Position numbers and translations under genes: made by a program. The notes below the pieces were generated by a model that saw only the letters and a program-made list of their open reading frames with translations, had not been told where the DNA came from and did no database searches. Shown one piece after another: positions 43,293-51,747 of a DNA stretch of 64,000 nucleotides. This DNA comes from 66-474 sp035281745 (lineage in GTDB: Bacteria; Pseudomonadota; Gammaproteobacteria; Xanthomonadales; Rhodanobacteraceae). Positions within the stretch are counted from its first letter, which is position 1; the number at the start of each line of letters is the position of its first letter. The stretch spans positions 1 to 64,000 of the forward strand of contig DATEDI010000004.1 of assembly GCA_035281745.1 (NCBI GenBank), given 5' to 3'.

Positions 43293-43664
43293 TCAGTCAT
43301 GCGGTCGCAGCAGACGGCCAACCAGCCACCCGAGAGCCAGCGCGATGGCGATCGACTGCACCGGTTTTTCGTGCACCCGTTCCCGCAGGTTTTCGATCGC
43401 CTGACCCGCACGGTCGCGGGCCTCCGACGCAAGTTCTGCACTGCGGTCGTGCCATTCGCCGGCCTTGTCGGCCACGCGATGCGACCCCTGCGCCCCAACG
43501 TTCGCGGCGTGGTGCAATCCTTCTTCGATGCGATCGGCAGCCTTGTCGACCTTGTCCTTGGCGCCGCCGACTGCCTCGCTGACACCTTGTTTGGTGCGTT
43601 CGGCGGCATGATCGATGCGCGCATGGGTCTCCGAGTTTTTCTCATTTTGGGTCGTGGGATTCAT
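43293..43664 (-). CDS. DUF883/ElaB-like stress protein
   Basis: A 123 aa protein. A long charged helix with the 11-residue type repeats KDKVDKAADRIEEGLHHAANVG and SELASEARDRAGQAIENLRERV resembles LEA or apolipoprotein proteins. It ends in a short glycine-containing membrane segment (SIAIALALGWLVGRLL), the DUF883 C-terminus (ElaB binds stationary-phase ribosomes through the inner membrane). RBS aggag lies upstream of the start at 43664. It follows the CsbD genes in the same direction. Confidence 0.82.
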   Translation of the reverse strand: MNPTTQNEKNSETHARIDHAAERTKQGVSEAVGGAKDKVDKAADRIEEGLHHAANVGAQGSHRVADKAGEWHDRSAELASEARDRAGQAIENLRERVHEKPVQSIAIALALGWLVGRLLRPHD

Positions 43665-43726
43665 GGTTGTCTCCTCTTGCATTGCACCCGGGCGTTCCAC
43701 GTCTCGTGAAAAGCCGGAGTAAAAGT

Positions 43727-43788
43727 CTCCGGGCAAAGCATCCATGGTTTGCCCGGAGGAATCCGATGCGAACCTTCGTCCGCATCGG
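43727..43788. repeat. Two hairpins between DUF883 and CsbD genes
   Basis: First, ctccgggcaaa (43727-43737) and tttgcccggag (43748-43758) are exact inverted repeats with a 10-base loop. Second, ccgatgcg (43763-43770) and cgcatcgg (43781-43788) form a shorter stem. They may terminate the CsbD transcript or shape the 5' end of the DUF883 message. The remaining part of the 273-base gap shows nothing more. Confidence 0.6.
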
Positions 43789-43937
43789 GCACCGGTCAGG
43801 CACTGGGGGAAGTGACCCGAGCCGGCACGGCACGTCCTTGTTGCCGTGGTGGGAGGCCCCTGCGAAGGGAACCTCTCCGCACCCGCAATGCACTGGTCTG
43901 AACGAAATTCTCGTGACAGGTTGTGCGCTGCTGGCGT

Positions 43938-44144
43938 TTATGTGTTCGTCAAATCTTCGTCGAACGCCTGGACTTGTTTTTTTGCTGCGTCCCTGGCCAT
44001 TCCATAGCGCTCCTGCAACTTGCCGACGAGGTATTCCGTGTTGCCGTCGACAACTTGCAAATCGTCGTCGGTGAGCTTGCCCCAGCGGGCCTTCAATTTG
44101 CCGTGGAGTTGCTTCCACTGACCCTTGATCTTGTCTTCGTTCAT
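43938..44144 (-). CDS. CsbD family stress protein
   Basis: A 68 aa protein starting MNEDKIKGQWKQLHGKLKARWGKLTDDDL, which is the CsbD signature, with GNTEYLVGKLQERYGMARDAAKKQV after it. In Bacillus CsbD belongs to the sigma-B general stress regulon; in proteobacteria it is a common stress-induced small protein of unknown action. A strong ggagg precedes the start at 44144. Confidence 0.9.
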   Translation of the reverse strand: MNEDKIKGQWKQLHGKLKARWGKLTDDDLQVVDGNTEYLVGKLQERYGMARDAAKKQVQAFDEDLTNT

Positions 44145-44175
44145 GGATTCCTCCGTCGATTTTCGTTTTTGCAAT

Positions 44176-44415
44176 TCACGGCATGTCAGTCGCATCAGGA
44201 GCCGCTCGATCGAAAAACCAGAGTTCGGGCTCGAACTCATGAACCTGGCGCCAAGCCTCGAAGCGATCGATGTCATAGCGTTCCTGCAACACGCCGATGA
44301 GGTAGCCGATATCGCCGTGATCGTTCACCAGATCGTCTTCGGTGAGCCTCGGCCACTGCTTGCGAAAGATTCGGCGGAGCTGCGACCAATGTGAGCTGAT
44401 CAGTTCTTCACGCAT
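44176..44415 (-). CDS. CsbD-like small protein, paralogue 2
   Basis: A 79 aa protein with the CsbD-type order SSHWSQLRRIFRKQWPRLTEDDL then DIGYLIGVLQERYDIDRFEAWRQVHEFEPEL. The GNTEYLVGKLQERYG core of true CsbD is changed but recognisable. Two starts are possible (44415 or a few codons up). It lies 31 bases ahead of the CsbD gene in the same direction. Confidence 0.72.
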   Translation of the reverse strand: MREELISSHWSQLRRIFRKQWPRLTEDDLVNDHGDIGYLIGVLQERYDIDRFEAWRQVHEFEPELWFFDRAAPDATDMP

Positions 44416-44466
44416 TGGACCCATCTCAGCGCAAGCAGCGGCAGCAAGCATTGAATTGCGACATCC

Positions 44467-44703
44467 TCACAAATCGCTCTCGAACTCGAACACCTGCAGC
44501 AGCGCTTCCCGCCTGTCGACGCCATAACGTTCCTGAAGCAGCGCGGCCAGATACTCCGCATCTCCGTCCTCGCACAGCACGTCCTGCCATTTGAGCTTGC
44601 GCCATCGGCGCCGCAACTTGCCGGCGAGGCCACCCCACTCTTCCTTGATCCGGTCGCGGCCCATCGCGGGCGGCGTTTCAGCATCGAATGGATTCAGCTG
44701 CAT
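44467..44703 (-). CDS. CsbD-like small protein, paralogue 3
   Basis: A 78 aa protein. GRDRIKEEWGGLAGKLRRRWRKLKWQDVL and GDAEYLAALLQERYGVDRREALLQVFEFESDL match paralogue 2 and CsbD, with an N-terminal extension MQLNPFDAETPP. ATG 44703 is preferred over the TTG at 44709. First of three tandem relatives, all reading toward DUF883. Confidence 0.74.
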   Translation of the reverse strand: MQLNPFDAETPPAMGRDRIKEEWGGLAGKLRRRWRKLKWQDVLCEDGDAEYLAALLQERYGVDRREALLQVFEFESDL

Positions 44704-44705
44704 GG

Positions 44706-44900
44706 TCAATCCCTTGCCTTCAGGCCCGCTGCGTCGACGTCCTTCACGCCCTTGACGCTTTCCCGACGCGGGCGACGTGCGCGCTCCTCGTCATCGCCGC
44801 CCGGATTCGGGCGAGCACGGTCGGCCGGATAGGATCGTTGGCAGGGACCCGGATGTTCCGGGGGTTTGGGTGCCGGGCGGGTATACGCCGAGATACTCAT
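44706..44900 (-). CDS. Small proline/arginine-rich hypothetical protein
   Basis: A possible 64 aa protein (MSISAYTRPAPKPPEHPGP...) with many Pro, Arg, Asp and Glu residues and no known domain. A gagag stretch lies 8 bases before ATG 44900, and the stop is 2 bases ahead of the third CsbD-like gene, so it may open this operon. It is low-complexity, so it might be spurious. Confidence 0.45.
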   Translation of the reverse strand: MSISAYTRPAPKPPEHPGPCQRSYPADRARPNPGGDDEERARRPRRESVKGVKDVDAAGLKARD

Positions 44901-44979
44901 CGGGATGCTCTCCATTGCAAAGGTCCGTATGGACGTGAACGAAGCTACGCCAAGCCGCGCACGGGGAGAAGAGACCGAT

Positions 44980-44998
44980 GTACCATTTGCTCTGGTAC
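44980..44998. promoter_or_regulatory. Inverted repeat in the CsbD // PAS-LuxR intergenic region
   Basis: gtacca and tggtac flank seven bases, with a further tacca near 45006. The gap lies between the CsbD-like operon and the divergent LuxR-type regulator gene, so this is the natural place for that regulator to bind. Inference only. Confidence 0.45.
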
Positions 44999-45066
44999 TT
45001 TTTTACCAGTCATGGGCACGTATTGATGAAGTATCCTGATCCGGTGCCGTCACAACGACCAATGCC

Positions 45067-46536
45067 GTGAACACCCCATCCGCCCGCAACCGTGTCGATC
45101 GCAGACAACTGCAGCAAATCATCGGCGGCCTGACGGACGGCGTCCTATTGCTGGACCCCGACGGTTCGATCGTATGGGTCAACGAAGCGGCCATTGCCAT
45201 GCACGGTTGCCTCCGCGCCGAAGAGCTGGGCGCCAGCGCCGCCCAGTACCGCAAGCGTTTCCTGCTGAAGTACCGCAACAATCATCGATTGGTGGCGAAG
45301 CAGTATCCGATTGAACGCGTGCTGGCTGGAGAAACCTTCAGCGACGTCGTCGTGGAAGTCGAGCGAAAGGGCCGTGCGGATTTCCGCAGCGCGCAGCAGG
45401 TACGCGGGATTGCCCTCGTCAACGCCAGGGGCGAAACGGAATCGCTTGCGCTGGTGATCAAGGACGTCACCGAATGGTTCAGTGCGGAGGAACGTTTCGA
45501 ACGCACCTTCGCCGCGAATCCGGCGCCCGCGGTGATCTGCCGCTTGCGTGATTTGCGCTACATCAAGACGAATCCAGGGTTCCTTGCAATGACCGGCTAT
45601 GAGCGGGATCAAGTGATCGACTGCCGGTTCCGGGACCTGGACGTGCTCGAGAAGGCGGAGAATCGAGAGGATGCGATCCGCAGCTTGCGCGGAGGGTTCA
45701 CCATTTCCCAGCAGGAAGCCGTGATCAAGCAGGCGAACGGCGTACCCAAGTTCGTGATCGTCGCGGGTCAGCCCATCGAATGTGGCGATGACCAGTGCAT
45801 GCTGTTCACCTTCATCGATCTCGAGGCACGCAAGACGGCTGAAATGTCGCTGCGCGAGAGTGAAGAGCGATTCTCGAAGGCCTTCCGGCTGGCGCCGGTT
45901 CCCATGATCGTATTCGGGCTGCGCGACACGCATCCCCTTGCGATCAACGAAGCCTTCACGGCCATCACGGGGTACGCCATCGAGGATATTCAGGGGCGCA
46001 CGATCGAGGAAGCCGGACTGTCGAAGGACGCCGCCACCATGCGCGCGATTGTGGCGCGCCTGAACCAGCGGGAGGATATCCGCAACGAGGAACTGCCCAT
46101 TCGGACCCGCGAAGGCGCGATCATCGACTGCCTGCTGTCTGCCGAAGCCGTCACGATCCAGAATGAGCCGTGCGTCCTGTGCGTCATCCAGGACATCACC
46201 GAACGCAAGCGATCGGAGATGGACCTCGTCGTCGCGATCGACGCGGTGATGAAGGACACGTCCTGGTTCAGCCATACGGTCATGGAGAAGCTGGCGCAGC
46301 TCCGCAGTCCTGACGGCAGCGGCGCCAAGGCGGAATTGACCACCCTGACGCCGCGCGAGAAGGATGTCCTGGGCCTGATCTGCAAGGGCCTCAGCGATGC
46401 CGAGATTGCCGCGACACTCAAGCTTTCGCGCAATACCGTGCGCAATCATGTTGCCACGCTGTACGGAAAGATCGGTGTGAACCGGCGCGGTGCCGCCGTC
46501 GTATGGGGACGCGAACGCGGCATGGTGGGTTATTGA
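45067..46536 (+). CDS. Multi-PAS LuxR-family transcriptional regulator
   Basis: A 489 aa one-component regulator. Three PAS domains lie in series: about 13-120 (IIGGLTDGVLLLDPDGSIVWVNEAA), 145-260 (FAANPAPAVICRLRDLRYIKTNPGFLAMTGYE) and 270-385 (FRLAPVPMIVFGLRDTHPLAINEAFTAITGY, ending in the PAC motif CVIQDITERK). The C-terminal GerE/LuxR HTH reads LTPREKDVLGLICKGLSDAEIAATLKLSRNTVRNHVATLYGKIG. There is no kinase or receiver, so it would sense a small molecule, redox state or light directly. The GTG start is at 45067. It is divergent from the CsbD-like stress genes, a likely target. Confidence 0.86.
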   Translation: MNTPSARNRVDRRQLQQIIGGLTDGVLLLDPDGSIVWVNEAAIAMHGCLRAEELGASAAQYRKRFLLKYRNNHRLVAKQYPIERVLAGETFSDVVVEVERKGRADFRSAQQVRGIALVNARGETESLALVIKDVTEWFSAEERFERTFAANPAPAVICRLRDLRYIKTNPGFLAMTGYERDQVIDCRFRDLDVLEKAENREDAIRSLRGGFTISQQEAVIKQANGVPKFVIVAGQPIECGDDQCMLFTFIDLEARKTAEMSLRESEERFSKAFRLAPVPMIVFGLRDTHPLAINEAFTAITGYAIEDIQGRTIEEAGLSKDAATMRAIVARLNQREDIRNEELPIRTREGAIIDCLLSAEAVTIQNEPCVLCVIQDITERKRSEMDLVVAIDAVMKDTSWFSHTVMEKLAQLRSPDGSGAKAELTTLTPREKDVLGLICKGLSDAEIAATLKLSRNTVRNHVATLYGKIGVNRRGAAVVWGRERGMVGY

Positions 46537-46690
46537 CCGAGCGTCGGCCGACGGTTTCGCATACCAGGTACACCCATCATTCGCGATGAAGCTGCCGCGG
46601 GTTCAAGTTGTCTTTCGAAGAACCTTTGCGCGGTCGACCATCAAGGTGGCGTTTGCCAAGCCGCGCGGTCTTGGCCTCCGGGCACAGCCA

Positions 46691-48184
46691 TCAGGATGTC
46701 GCGGATGCGCAGGCGCGACGGCACGCCTTGGCAGCTCTCTGGATCGCCTCTGCCTGCGTGTCGTAGGTGTGCACCACCTCGGCGAGCTTGTTGAGGCCGA
46801 TATTCGCGACCATGGCCAACGTGATTTCGTTGATCATGTCGCCGGCGTGGCGCGCCACGATCGTGGCGCCAAGGATCCGATCACTGCCCTCGCGGACGTG
46901 GATTTTGACGAATCCGGCCTCTTCGCTGTCGGTGACCGCACGGTCGACCTCGTGCATCAGCACCGTGAACGTCTTCACCGGGATGCCCTGCCGATTCGCC
47001 TCGCGGACGTAGAGGCCCACGTGGGCAATCTCGGGGTCGGTGAAGGTGCACCAGGGGATAACCAACTTGCTCCAGCGTTCGCGGCGGCGAAACAGCGCAT
47101 TACGCACCGCCATCTGTGCCGAAGTAATCGCGGTGTGGCCATATTTCTGCTCGAGGCAAACGTCGCCGGCCGCATGGATGCGTCGATTGCTGGTGCGCAG
47201 GAAATCATCCACGCGAATTCCGCGCTCGCGGTCGTAGTCGACACCGGCCGATTCAAGGCACAAGCCTTCGACGTTGGCGAGCCTGCCGACTCCGGCCAGG
47301 ATCGCATCGACGGCGATGGTGTTGTGGTAGTCATCGCTCACGAGATCGACCAGCTTTTCGCCATTCACCCCGCGGATGTCCAGGACCCGCGTGTTCAAGC
47401 GCACCACCACGCCATCGCGCGCGAGTGCCGTCGACAGGATCTGCGCGGCATCGCGTTCTTCCCTTTCCAGGAACAGCGGCTTGATCTGCACGATGGTGGT
47501 ATGCGCACCCAGCCGACAAAATGCCTGCGCCTGCTCGCAGCCGATCGGGCCGCCACCGATCACCAGCAGCCGACGCGGCAGCCGGGTGAGCTCGAACACG
47601 TTCTCGTTGGTCACGTAACCGGCTTCTGCAAGGCCTGGAATGGGCGGCGCACTCGGTCGCGCGCCCGTCGCGATCAGGGCCTTGTCAAACCGCAGCGTGC
47701 TGCCGTCCACCGCGAGGCTGTCCGGACCCGTGAAGCGCGCATCGCCGAAGAAGACGTCGATGCCGGCCGCGGCCAGGTGTCGAACGGAACTGGACTGGCC
47801 GAGATGGGCGCGGATGCGGCGCACGCGTTCCATCGCGGCCTGGAAATCCACCCGGATGCCGGTGGGCACCTGCGCCCCGTAGCGTTCGGCGTCGCGCATC
47901 TCGGCGTATAGCCGGGAGGTGCGGATGATCGCCTTGGATGGCACGCAACCCGTATTGACACAGGTCCCGCCGAGAAAGTCGCGTTCGATCAGAGCGACCT
48001 TGATGCCGCGCGCTGCCGCAAGTTGGGCGCCGGCAAGGCCCGCGAATCCGGCGCCGACAACCACAAGCGGATAGCGCCCTTCCGGTTCCGGATTCGCCCA
48101 CGTCGCCGGCCGCAACTCGGCAATGCGCTTGCGCTCATGGTCATCCTGCGGCGCAGTTGGGGGAGTGGTGTTCGAGCGCGGCAT
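46691..48184 (-). CDS. MerA-like FAD-dependent pyridine nucleotide-disulfide oxidoreductase
   Basis: A 497 aa flavoprotein. The FAD-binding start is YPLVVVGAGFAGLAGAQLAA (about 40), the redox disulfide is in GGTCVNTGCVPSKA (about 74-87), and the NAD(P)H loop is LLVIGGGPIGCEQAQAF. A dimerisation domain ends VVHTYDTQAEAIQRAA, as in mercuric reductase and lipoamide dehydrogenase. It lacks the N-terminal HMA domain and the C-terminal Cys pair of MerA, so mercury reduction is unlikely. The true substrate is unknown. RBS aggagg is 6 bases before the ATG at 48184, which overlaps the glucoamylase stop (TGATG). Confidence 0.85.
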   Translation of the reverse strand: MPRSNTTPPTAPQDDHERKRIAELRPATWANPEPEGRYPLVVVGAGFAGLAGAQLAAARGIKVALIERDFLGGTCVNTGCVPSKAIIRTSRLYAEMRDAERYGAQVPTGIRVDFQAAMERVRRIRAHLGQSSSVRHLAAAGIDVFFGDARFTGPDSLAVDGSTLRFDKALIATGARPSAPPIPGLAEAGYVTNENVFELTRLPRRLLVIGGGPIGCEQAQAFCRLGAHTTIVQIKPLFLEREERDAAQILSTALARDGVVVRLNTRVLDIRGVNGEKLVDLVSDDYHNTIAVDAILAGVGRLANVEGLCLESAGVDYDRERGIRVDDFLRTSNRRIHAAGDVCLEQKYGHTAITSAQMAVRNALFRRRERWSKLVIPWCTFTDPEIAHVGLYVREANRQGIPVKTFTVLMHEVDRAVTDSEEAGFVKIHVREGSDRILGATIVARHAGDMINEITLAMVANIGLNKLAEVVHTYDTQAEAIQRAAKACRRACASATS

Positions 48185-49578
48185 CAGCGATCCTCCTCGT
48201 CGGCCGCGCGGTGCAGCCAGCCGCCGCCGAATCCGGCCTGCTCGAGACCGCGGCGAAGATATGGACACGCGCGCATCCATTGCCAGATCGTTGCATTGCG
48301 ATGGTTTTCGATCATCATCAGCACGATGCCCTGGTCGAGCCCGTAATGCCCCGGCGAAACCCAGGGGCGACCACCGGTATCCGCCCACGTCGGGTTGACC
48401 CCTGTCGACAGGCGATGCTCCGACAACACCTCCGGATAACGCGCGAGAAGATTGCGCAGTGCCGGCAGCACGATCTCCGGCGCGAACGGCAACGAAGCAA
48501 GCACCGCCGGCACGGAAAGCGTCCCGTCATCCGGACCATAGGGTACCCCGCGCGCCGCGTAACCGATGCCCTGCCACGCCGCACCGGATGCACCGACGAC
48601 CGTCCCCGTCGGGCCCTCGCACGCGGAAAGGCCCCAGCCGTTCTCGTCGTAGCCTGCGAACTCGTGGGGATTGCGCCGGGTGTATTCACGCTGGATGTAA
48701 ACCGCCCTTCGGCTGTTTTCGAAATAGTCGAAACGTTTTTCGCGCATGAAGCGGTCGCGGATGCCGCGAAAGTCGATCCAGGCGTGCGAGAACTGGTGCA
48801 CGAACAAGGGGCCTGCGTACAGAAAATCGCGCCCGTACAGATTTTCCCATTGATAGGTGGAAGTCCAGGCTTGGTAACAATCCCGCCCGATCGGATGCGT
48901 CGGTGAACCCAGCGCAAGCGCGTACATCACGACCGCTTCGGTATAGCCCTCCCAGCCGTAGTGCAGGAATCCGCTTTCCGGTTTCCAGCCCATCCTGATC
49001 GTCGCCGCCTGGTCCTGGGCCCAACGCCAGTCGATGCGGCGGTACAGCGTTTCGGCCAATTCGCGCAGTTCGGTCTCGTCGGGCGATGGCGCATCGAAGT
49101 ACATGCGCGCGGTGAGTGCGCCGGCGATCAGCAGCGCGGTGTCGACCATCGACAGCTCCGACCTCCATACGCGCGCGCCGGTCTGCATGTCGAGAAAGTG
49201 GTAGTAGAAGCCCTTGAATCCGGTTGCCACCGGGCTGCCGCTCTGGTCGGAATCGCGAAAGAAGCGCAGCCCTGCAAGGATGTGTCGCACGGCTTCCCGC
49301 CGTTCGACCCAACCCCGCGCCGCCGCCACCGACCAGGCGGTGAACGCAAAGCCGACCACCGCGATACTGCACGGCGAATTCTCCCGCGAAGTATCCGCGA
49401 CCAGGCCGTTGTCGGGATGGGTATTGAGCGGAAAATATTCGAAAGCGGCGCGCGCAAGATCCCCGAGCAACGTCTCATCGGACCAACCGGCAATCGCGGT
49501 CACGGCTGACCCCCCGCCGTCGGGGCGTGCCCCCGGGTCGTCGACGGGCGTCGTCGGCAAATTGGTTGTGCCTCGCAT
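48184..49578 (-). CDS. Glucoamylase-family (PF10091, GH144-like) protein
   Basis: A 464 aa protein of the COG5368/PF10091 group, which includes GH144 endo-beta-1,2-glucanases. It forms an (alpha/alpha)6 barrel with SIAVVGFAFTAWSVAAARGW, FYYHFLDMQTGARVWRSELSMVDTALLIAG, FLHYGWEGYTEAVVMYAL, FVHQFSHAWIDFRGIRD, and GLSACEGPTG near 300. The acidic residues in SELSMVDTA and WEGYTE could be catalytic. No signal peptide is visible from ATG 49578; no good RBS is seen either, so the start is uncertain. It is coupled to the disulfide oxidoreductase. A role in cyclic or linear beta-glucan turnover is inferred. Confidence 0.8.
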   Translation of the reverse strand: MRGTTNLPTTPVDDPGARPDGGGSAVTAIAGWSDETLLGDLARAAFEYFPLNTHPDNGLVADTSRENSPCSIAVVGFAFTAWSVAAARGWVERREAVRHILAGLRFFRDSDQSGSPVATGFKGFYYHFLDMQTGARVWRSELSMVDTALLIAGALTARMYFDAPSPDETELRELAETLYRRIDWRWAQDQAATIRMGWKPESGFLHYGWEGYTEAVVMYALALGSPTHPIGRDCYQAWTSTYQWENLYGRDFLYAGPLFVHQFSHAWIDFRGIRDRFMREKRFDYFENSRRAVYIQREYTRRNPHEFAGYDENGWGLSACEGPTGTVVGASGAAWQGIGYAARGVPYGPDDGTLSVPAVLASLPFAPEIVLPALRNLLARYPEVLSEHRLSTGVNPTWADTGGRPWVSPGHYGLDQGIVLMMIENHRNATIWQWMRACPYLRRGLEQAGFGGGWLHRAADEEDR

Positions 49579-49854
49579 GTATCTTGCGGATTTGCGGTCC
49601 ACGGTTTCCGTGTCATGACTTCGTCGACGGCTGGCATGCAGCAACAGCATTGATCGCGTCGCGCCTGTTCCGACAAGGCGATATGCGGGTGGCGGACGCA
49701 CTCCATTGCAGAGCAGCGTACATCGCCAACAACGCCCGGCCCAGCGGGCGGTTCTCACCCGCACCTTTTGCTGCGCCAAATTCAGAGCGGCGCACCCTTG
49801 ATCGACACCCGGCCATCAAGGCTCATGAGGGCCAACGAGCCCAAACTTCATCGA

Positions 49855-50130
49855 TCACTGCCTGCTTTGGCCCACAGCCAGCGCCAGCAACGCTTCCCGG
49901 ATCCAGCGCTGGCCGCCGTGACTGTGGTTTCGCTCGTGCCGCAGCATGCTCACCTCGAATCCCTCCAGCGGAAATGGGCACTCGACAATTTGCAACCGGC
50001 TGGGTCGGTCGCGCACCAGCCGTTCCGGGACGAGCGCGACGGAATTTCACAAATACATGGCCGTTACCGAGAATGGACGCTCATTCACGAGCACCGGCGG
50101 CGCCAAGTGGGCGCCCCACTTCACCGGAAA
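49855..50130 (-). pseudogene. LysR-type regulator C-terminal remnant
   Basis: The minus strand reads VALVPERLVRDRPSRLQIVEC, then PFPLEGFEVSMLRHERNHSHGG, then QRWIREALLALAVG to a stop at 49855. This is the usual end of a LysR substrate-binding domain. Upstream in the same frame, after VLVNERPFSVTAMYL, an in-frame stop (TGA) breaks it at about 50056 and there is no HTH. The rest of the roughly 790-base gap 49579-50368 shows no intact gene; a non-coding open frame at 50139-50516 is not supported. Confidence 0.5.
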
Positions 50131-50368
50131 AAGCAATGATGGAGGGATACATCCGCGCCGTTCGACGGGCGCTTGGGGGTACGCACGTTTCCAGAACCGA
50201 GTTTTTCAGCAGAATCGACCCAAAGCATCCGGCCGAACCTCCGATTGCGTTACCCGGAAGCGGCCATCGCTTTCAACGGCACATGCAGCCACGCACGCAT
50301 CTACAACAGGCCGTACCCGCCATGACGACAGACTCCAGCAAACCAGCCCCTGTGGCTCCCAAGTGGGT

Positions 50369-51034
50369 TCACGCCAGCTTGACTGACACCCGCTTCGATG
50401 CCTTCGCGACGACCAGTCGGTCGGACTTCATCAGCGCCCACTGCTTTTCGTATTCCATGATCCGGGCGACGCTGTCCACGAATGCATCGTCGTGGCCGAA
50501 CCGGAGCAGCAGATAGAGGCCCGTTTCGATGCCGGAAGAAATGCCGCCGGCGGTGATTATCCGGCCTTGGTCGACGATGCGATGACGGTCAATCGAACAC
50601 TTCGGCGCGATCTTGGCCAGGCGGTCGATCGGTACCAGCTTTTCGGATGGATCGCCGTTCTTGCGACTGGTGGCTTTGAGTCCATCCAGGATGCCCGCCG
50701 CGCCGTAGATCCATGAACCCGTGCACACACTGACCAGGAAGGTTTCCTCGGGCAAGCCGCGCACGAAATCGAGCAGGCGCCCATTGTGCAGTTCGCGCCG
50801 GGTGCCGATCCCGCCCGGAATCAAAAACGCGTCCATGTCGGGACGATCGTCGAGCCCGTAGCGCGGCGCCACCCGCAACCCGGCCGTGGCTTCGACCGGT
50901 ACCTTCGTATCGCCGACCAGAAACACGTCCAGCTCCGGGTCCAGGCGTTGCGCGACCGCGAACACGCCGAACGGCGCGGTGAAATCGACGACTTCGGCGC
51001 CATCGAAGATATAGATGCCCAAACGTTTTTTCAT
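50369..51034 (-). CDS. DJ-1/PfpI family protein (isonitrile hydratase-like)
   Basis: A 221 aa class I glutamine-amidotransferase-like protein. The nucleophile elbow is VSVCTGSWIYGAAGIL (Cys104), with an acid at FDGAEVVDF (Glu14). DAFLIPGGIGTRREL, ITAGGISSGIETGLYLL and a long C-terminal part follow, as in the isonitrile hydratase/GATase1 group without a fused AraC domain. The reaction here is unknown. The start at 51034 has gcgagg about 8 bases upstream. It is divergent from the CGNR regulator, with a palindrome between. Confidence 0.87.
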   Translation of the reverse strand: MKKRLGIYIFDGAEVVDFTAPFGVFAVAQRLDPELDVFLVGDTKVPVEATAGLRVAPRYGLDDRPDMDAFLIPGGIGTRRELHNGRLLDFVRGLPEETFLVSVCTGSWIYGAAGILDGLKATSRKNGDPSEKLVPIDRLAKIAPKCSIDRHRIVDQGRIITAGGISSGIETGLYLLLRFGHDDAFVDSVARIMEYEKQWALMKSDRLVVAKASKRVSVKLA

Positions 51035-51114
51035 GTTCTGCCTCGCTTGCACCTTGCGCAAGCCGTACGTGCGGCACCCGCCGTCGCGTGGCCTTGTGCA
51101 TTCCGTCAACACGG

Positions 51115-51134
51115 CTAATGTATACTTCCATTAG
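51115..51134. promoter_or_regulatory. Palindrome and -10-like element in the DJ-1 // CGNR region
   Basis: ctaatg (51115-51120) and cattag (51129-51134) are exact inverted repeats 8 bases apart. A TATACT stretch at 51121-51126, between the arms, resembles a -10 box for the rightward genes. A regulator bound here would block polymerase. This also supports the later GTG start (51175) for the CGNR gene, since ATG 51118 would lie upstream of transcription start. Confidence 0.5.
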
Positions 51135-51174
51135 TCATGTGTCACGCGTCGTGCTCGGCCGACAGGCAAAACCG

Positions 51175-51747
51175 GTGACTTTCCATTCTGATTTCGTACT
51201 TCTGGGCGAGCCACTCGCGCTTGATCTCGTGAACACGCGGGTGTGTCGCAGTGGAGAGCTCGTCGACCTGCTCGATACCACGCAGGCACTCGGCGCGTGG
51301 CTGCGCGCCGAACGCCCGCGGCTGGCGTGGACGGGCAAGGCGACGGCAGCAGACCTGCGTGCCGTGCGCGCGCTGCGGGCGACCATCGACGAACTGCTGC
51401 GCGCGCTGCGCGAACGCGTACAGCCGGTGCCCAGTGCAGTTGCTGCGATCAACCGCGCGTTTTCCAGGCGGCACCCGAGTCCGCAATTGACGTGGGCGGC
51501 CTCCGGGCCGCGCCTGACCATCTCGCCATCCGGCACCCAATGCGACCGCCTGTTGCAGCTGTTGGCCACGGACGCCGTGCAACTCATGACCGGTCGCCGT
51601 GCCGCGCGCATACGCGAATGCGCACACCCCGGTTGTCGCCTGCAGTTCCTTGCCATCAATCCACGGCGCCGATGGTGCTCGGGGACGCTCTGCGGTAACC
51701 GCGCGCGTGTCGCGCGGCACTACCTGAAGCAACACCGGGCAACTTGA
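51175..51747 (+). CDS. CGNR zinc-finger transcriptional regulator
   Basis: A 190 aa regulator of the ABATE/CGNR type. The N-terminal helical domain opens with LLGEPLALDLVNTRV, the common family start. The C-terminal zinc ribbon has CAHPGCRLQF then RRRWCSGTLCGNRARVARHY (Cys149, Cys154, Cys168, Cys173), including the defining CGNR. Such proteins are DNA-binding regulators, often next to a transporter or enzyme they control. The gene overlaps the MFS gene (TGATG) and is divergent from the DJ-1 gene, so both are likely targets. Confidence 0.85.
   Translation: MTFHSDFVLLGEPLALDLVNTRVCRSGELVDLLDTTQALGAWLRAERPRLAWTGKATAADLRAVRALRATIDELLRALRERVQPVPSAVAAINRAFSRRHPSPQLTWAASGPRLTISPSGTQCDRLLQLLATDAVQLMTGRRAARIRECAHPGCRLQFLAINPRRRWCSGTLCGNRARVARHYLKQHRAT

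Noticed and set aside
43642..44118. 158-codon minus-strand open frame between DUF883 and CsbD
   Set aside because: Overlaps CsbD and DUF883 in another frame and spans the two hairpins; no family features.
46691..48184. Mercuric reductase merA
   Set aside because: The HMA domain and the C-terminal vicinal cysteines are missing and there are no mer genes nearby, so only a MerA-like oxidoreductase is claimed.
49527..50516. 329-codon plus-strand open frame after the glucoamylase gene
   Set aside because: No start signal, no domain, and it crosses the end of the DJ-1 gene; the minus strand instead shows a LysR remnant.
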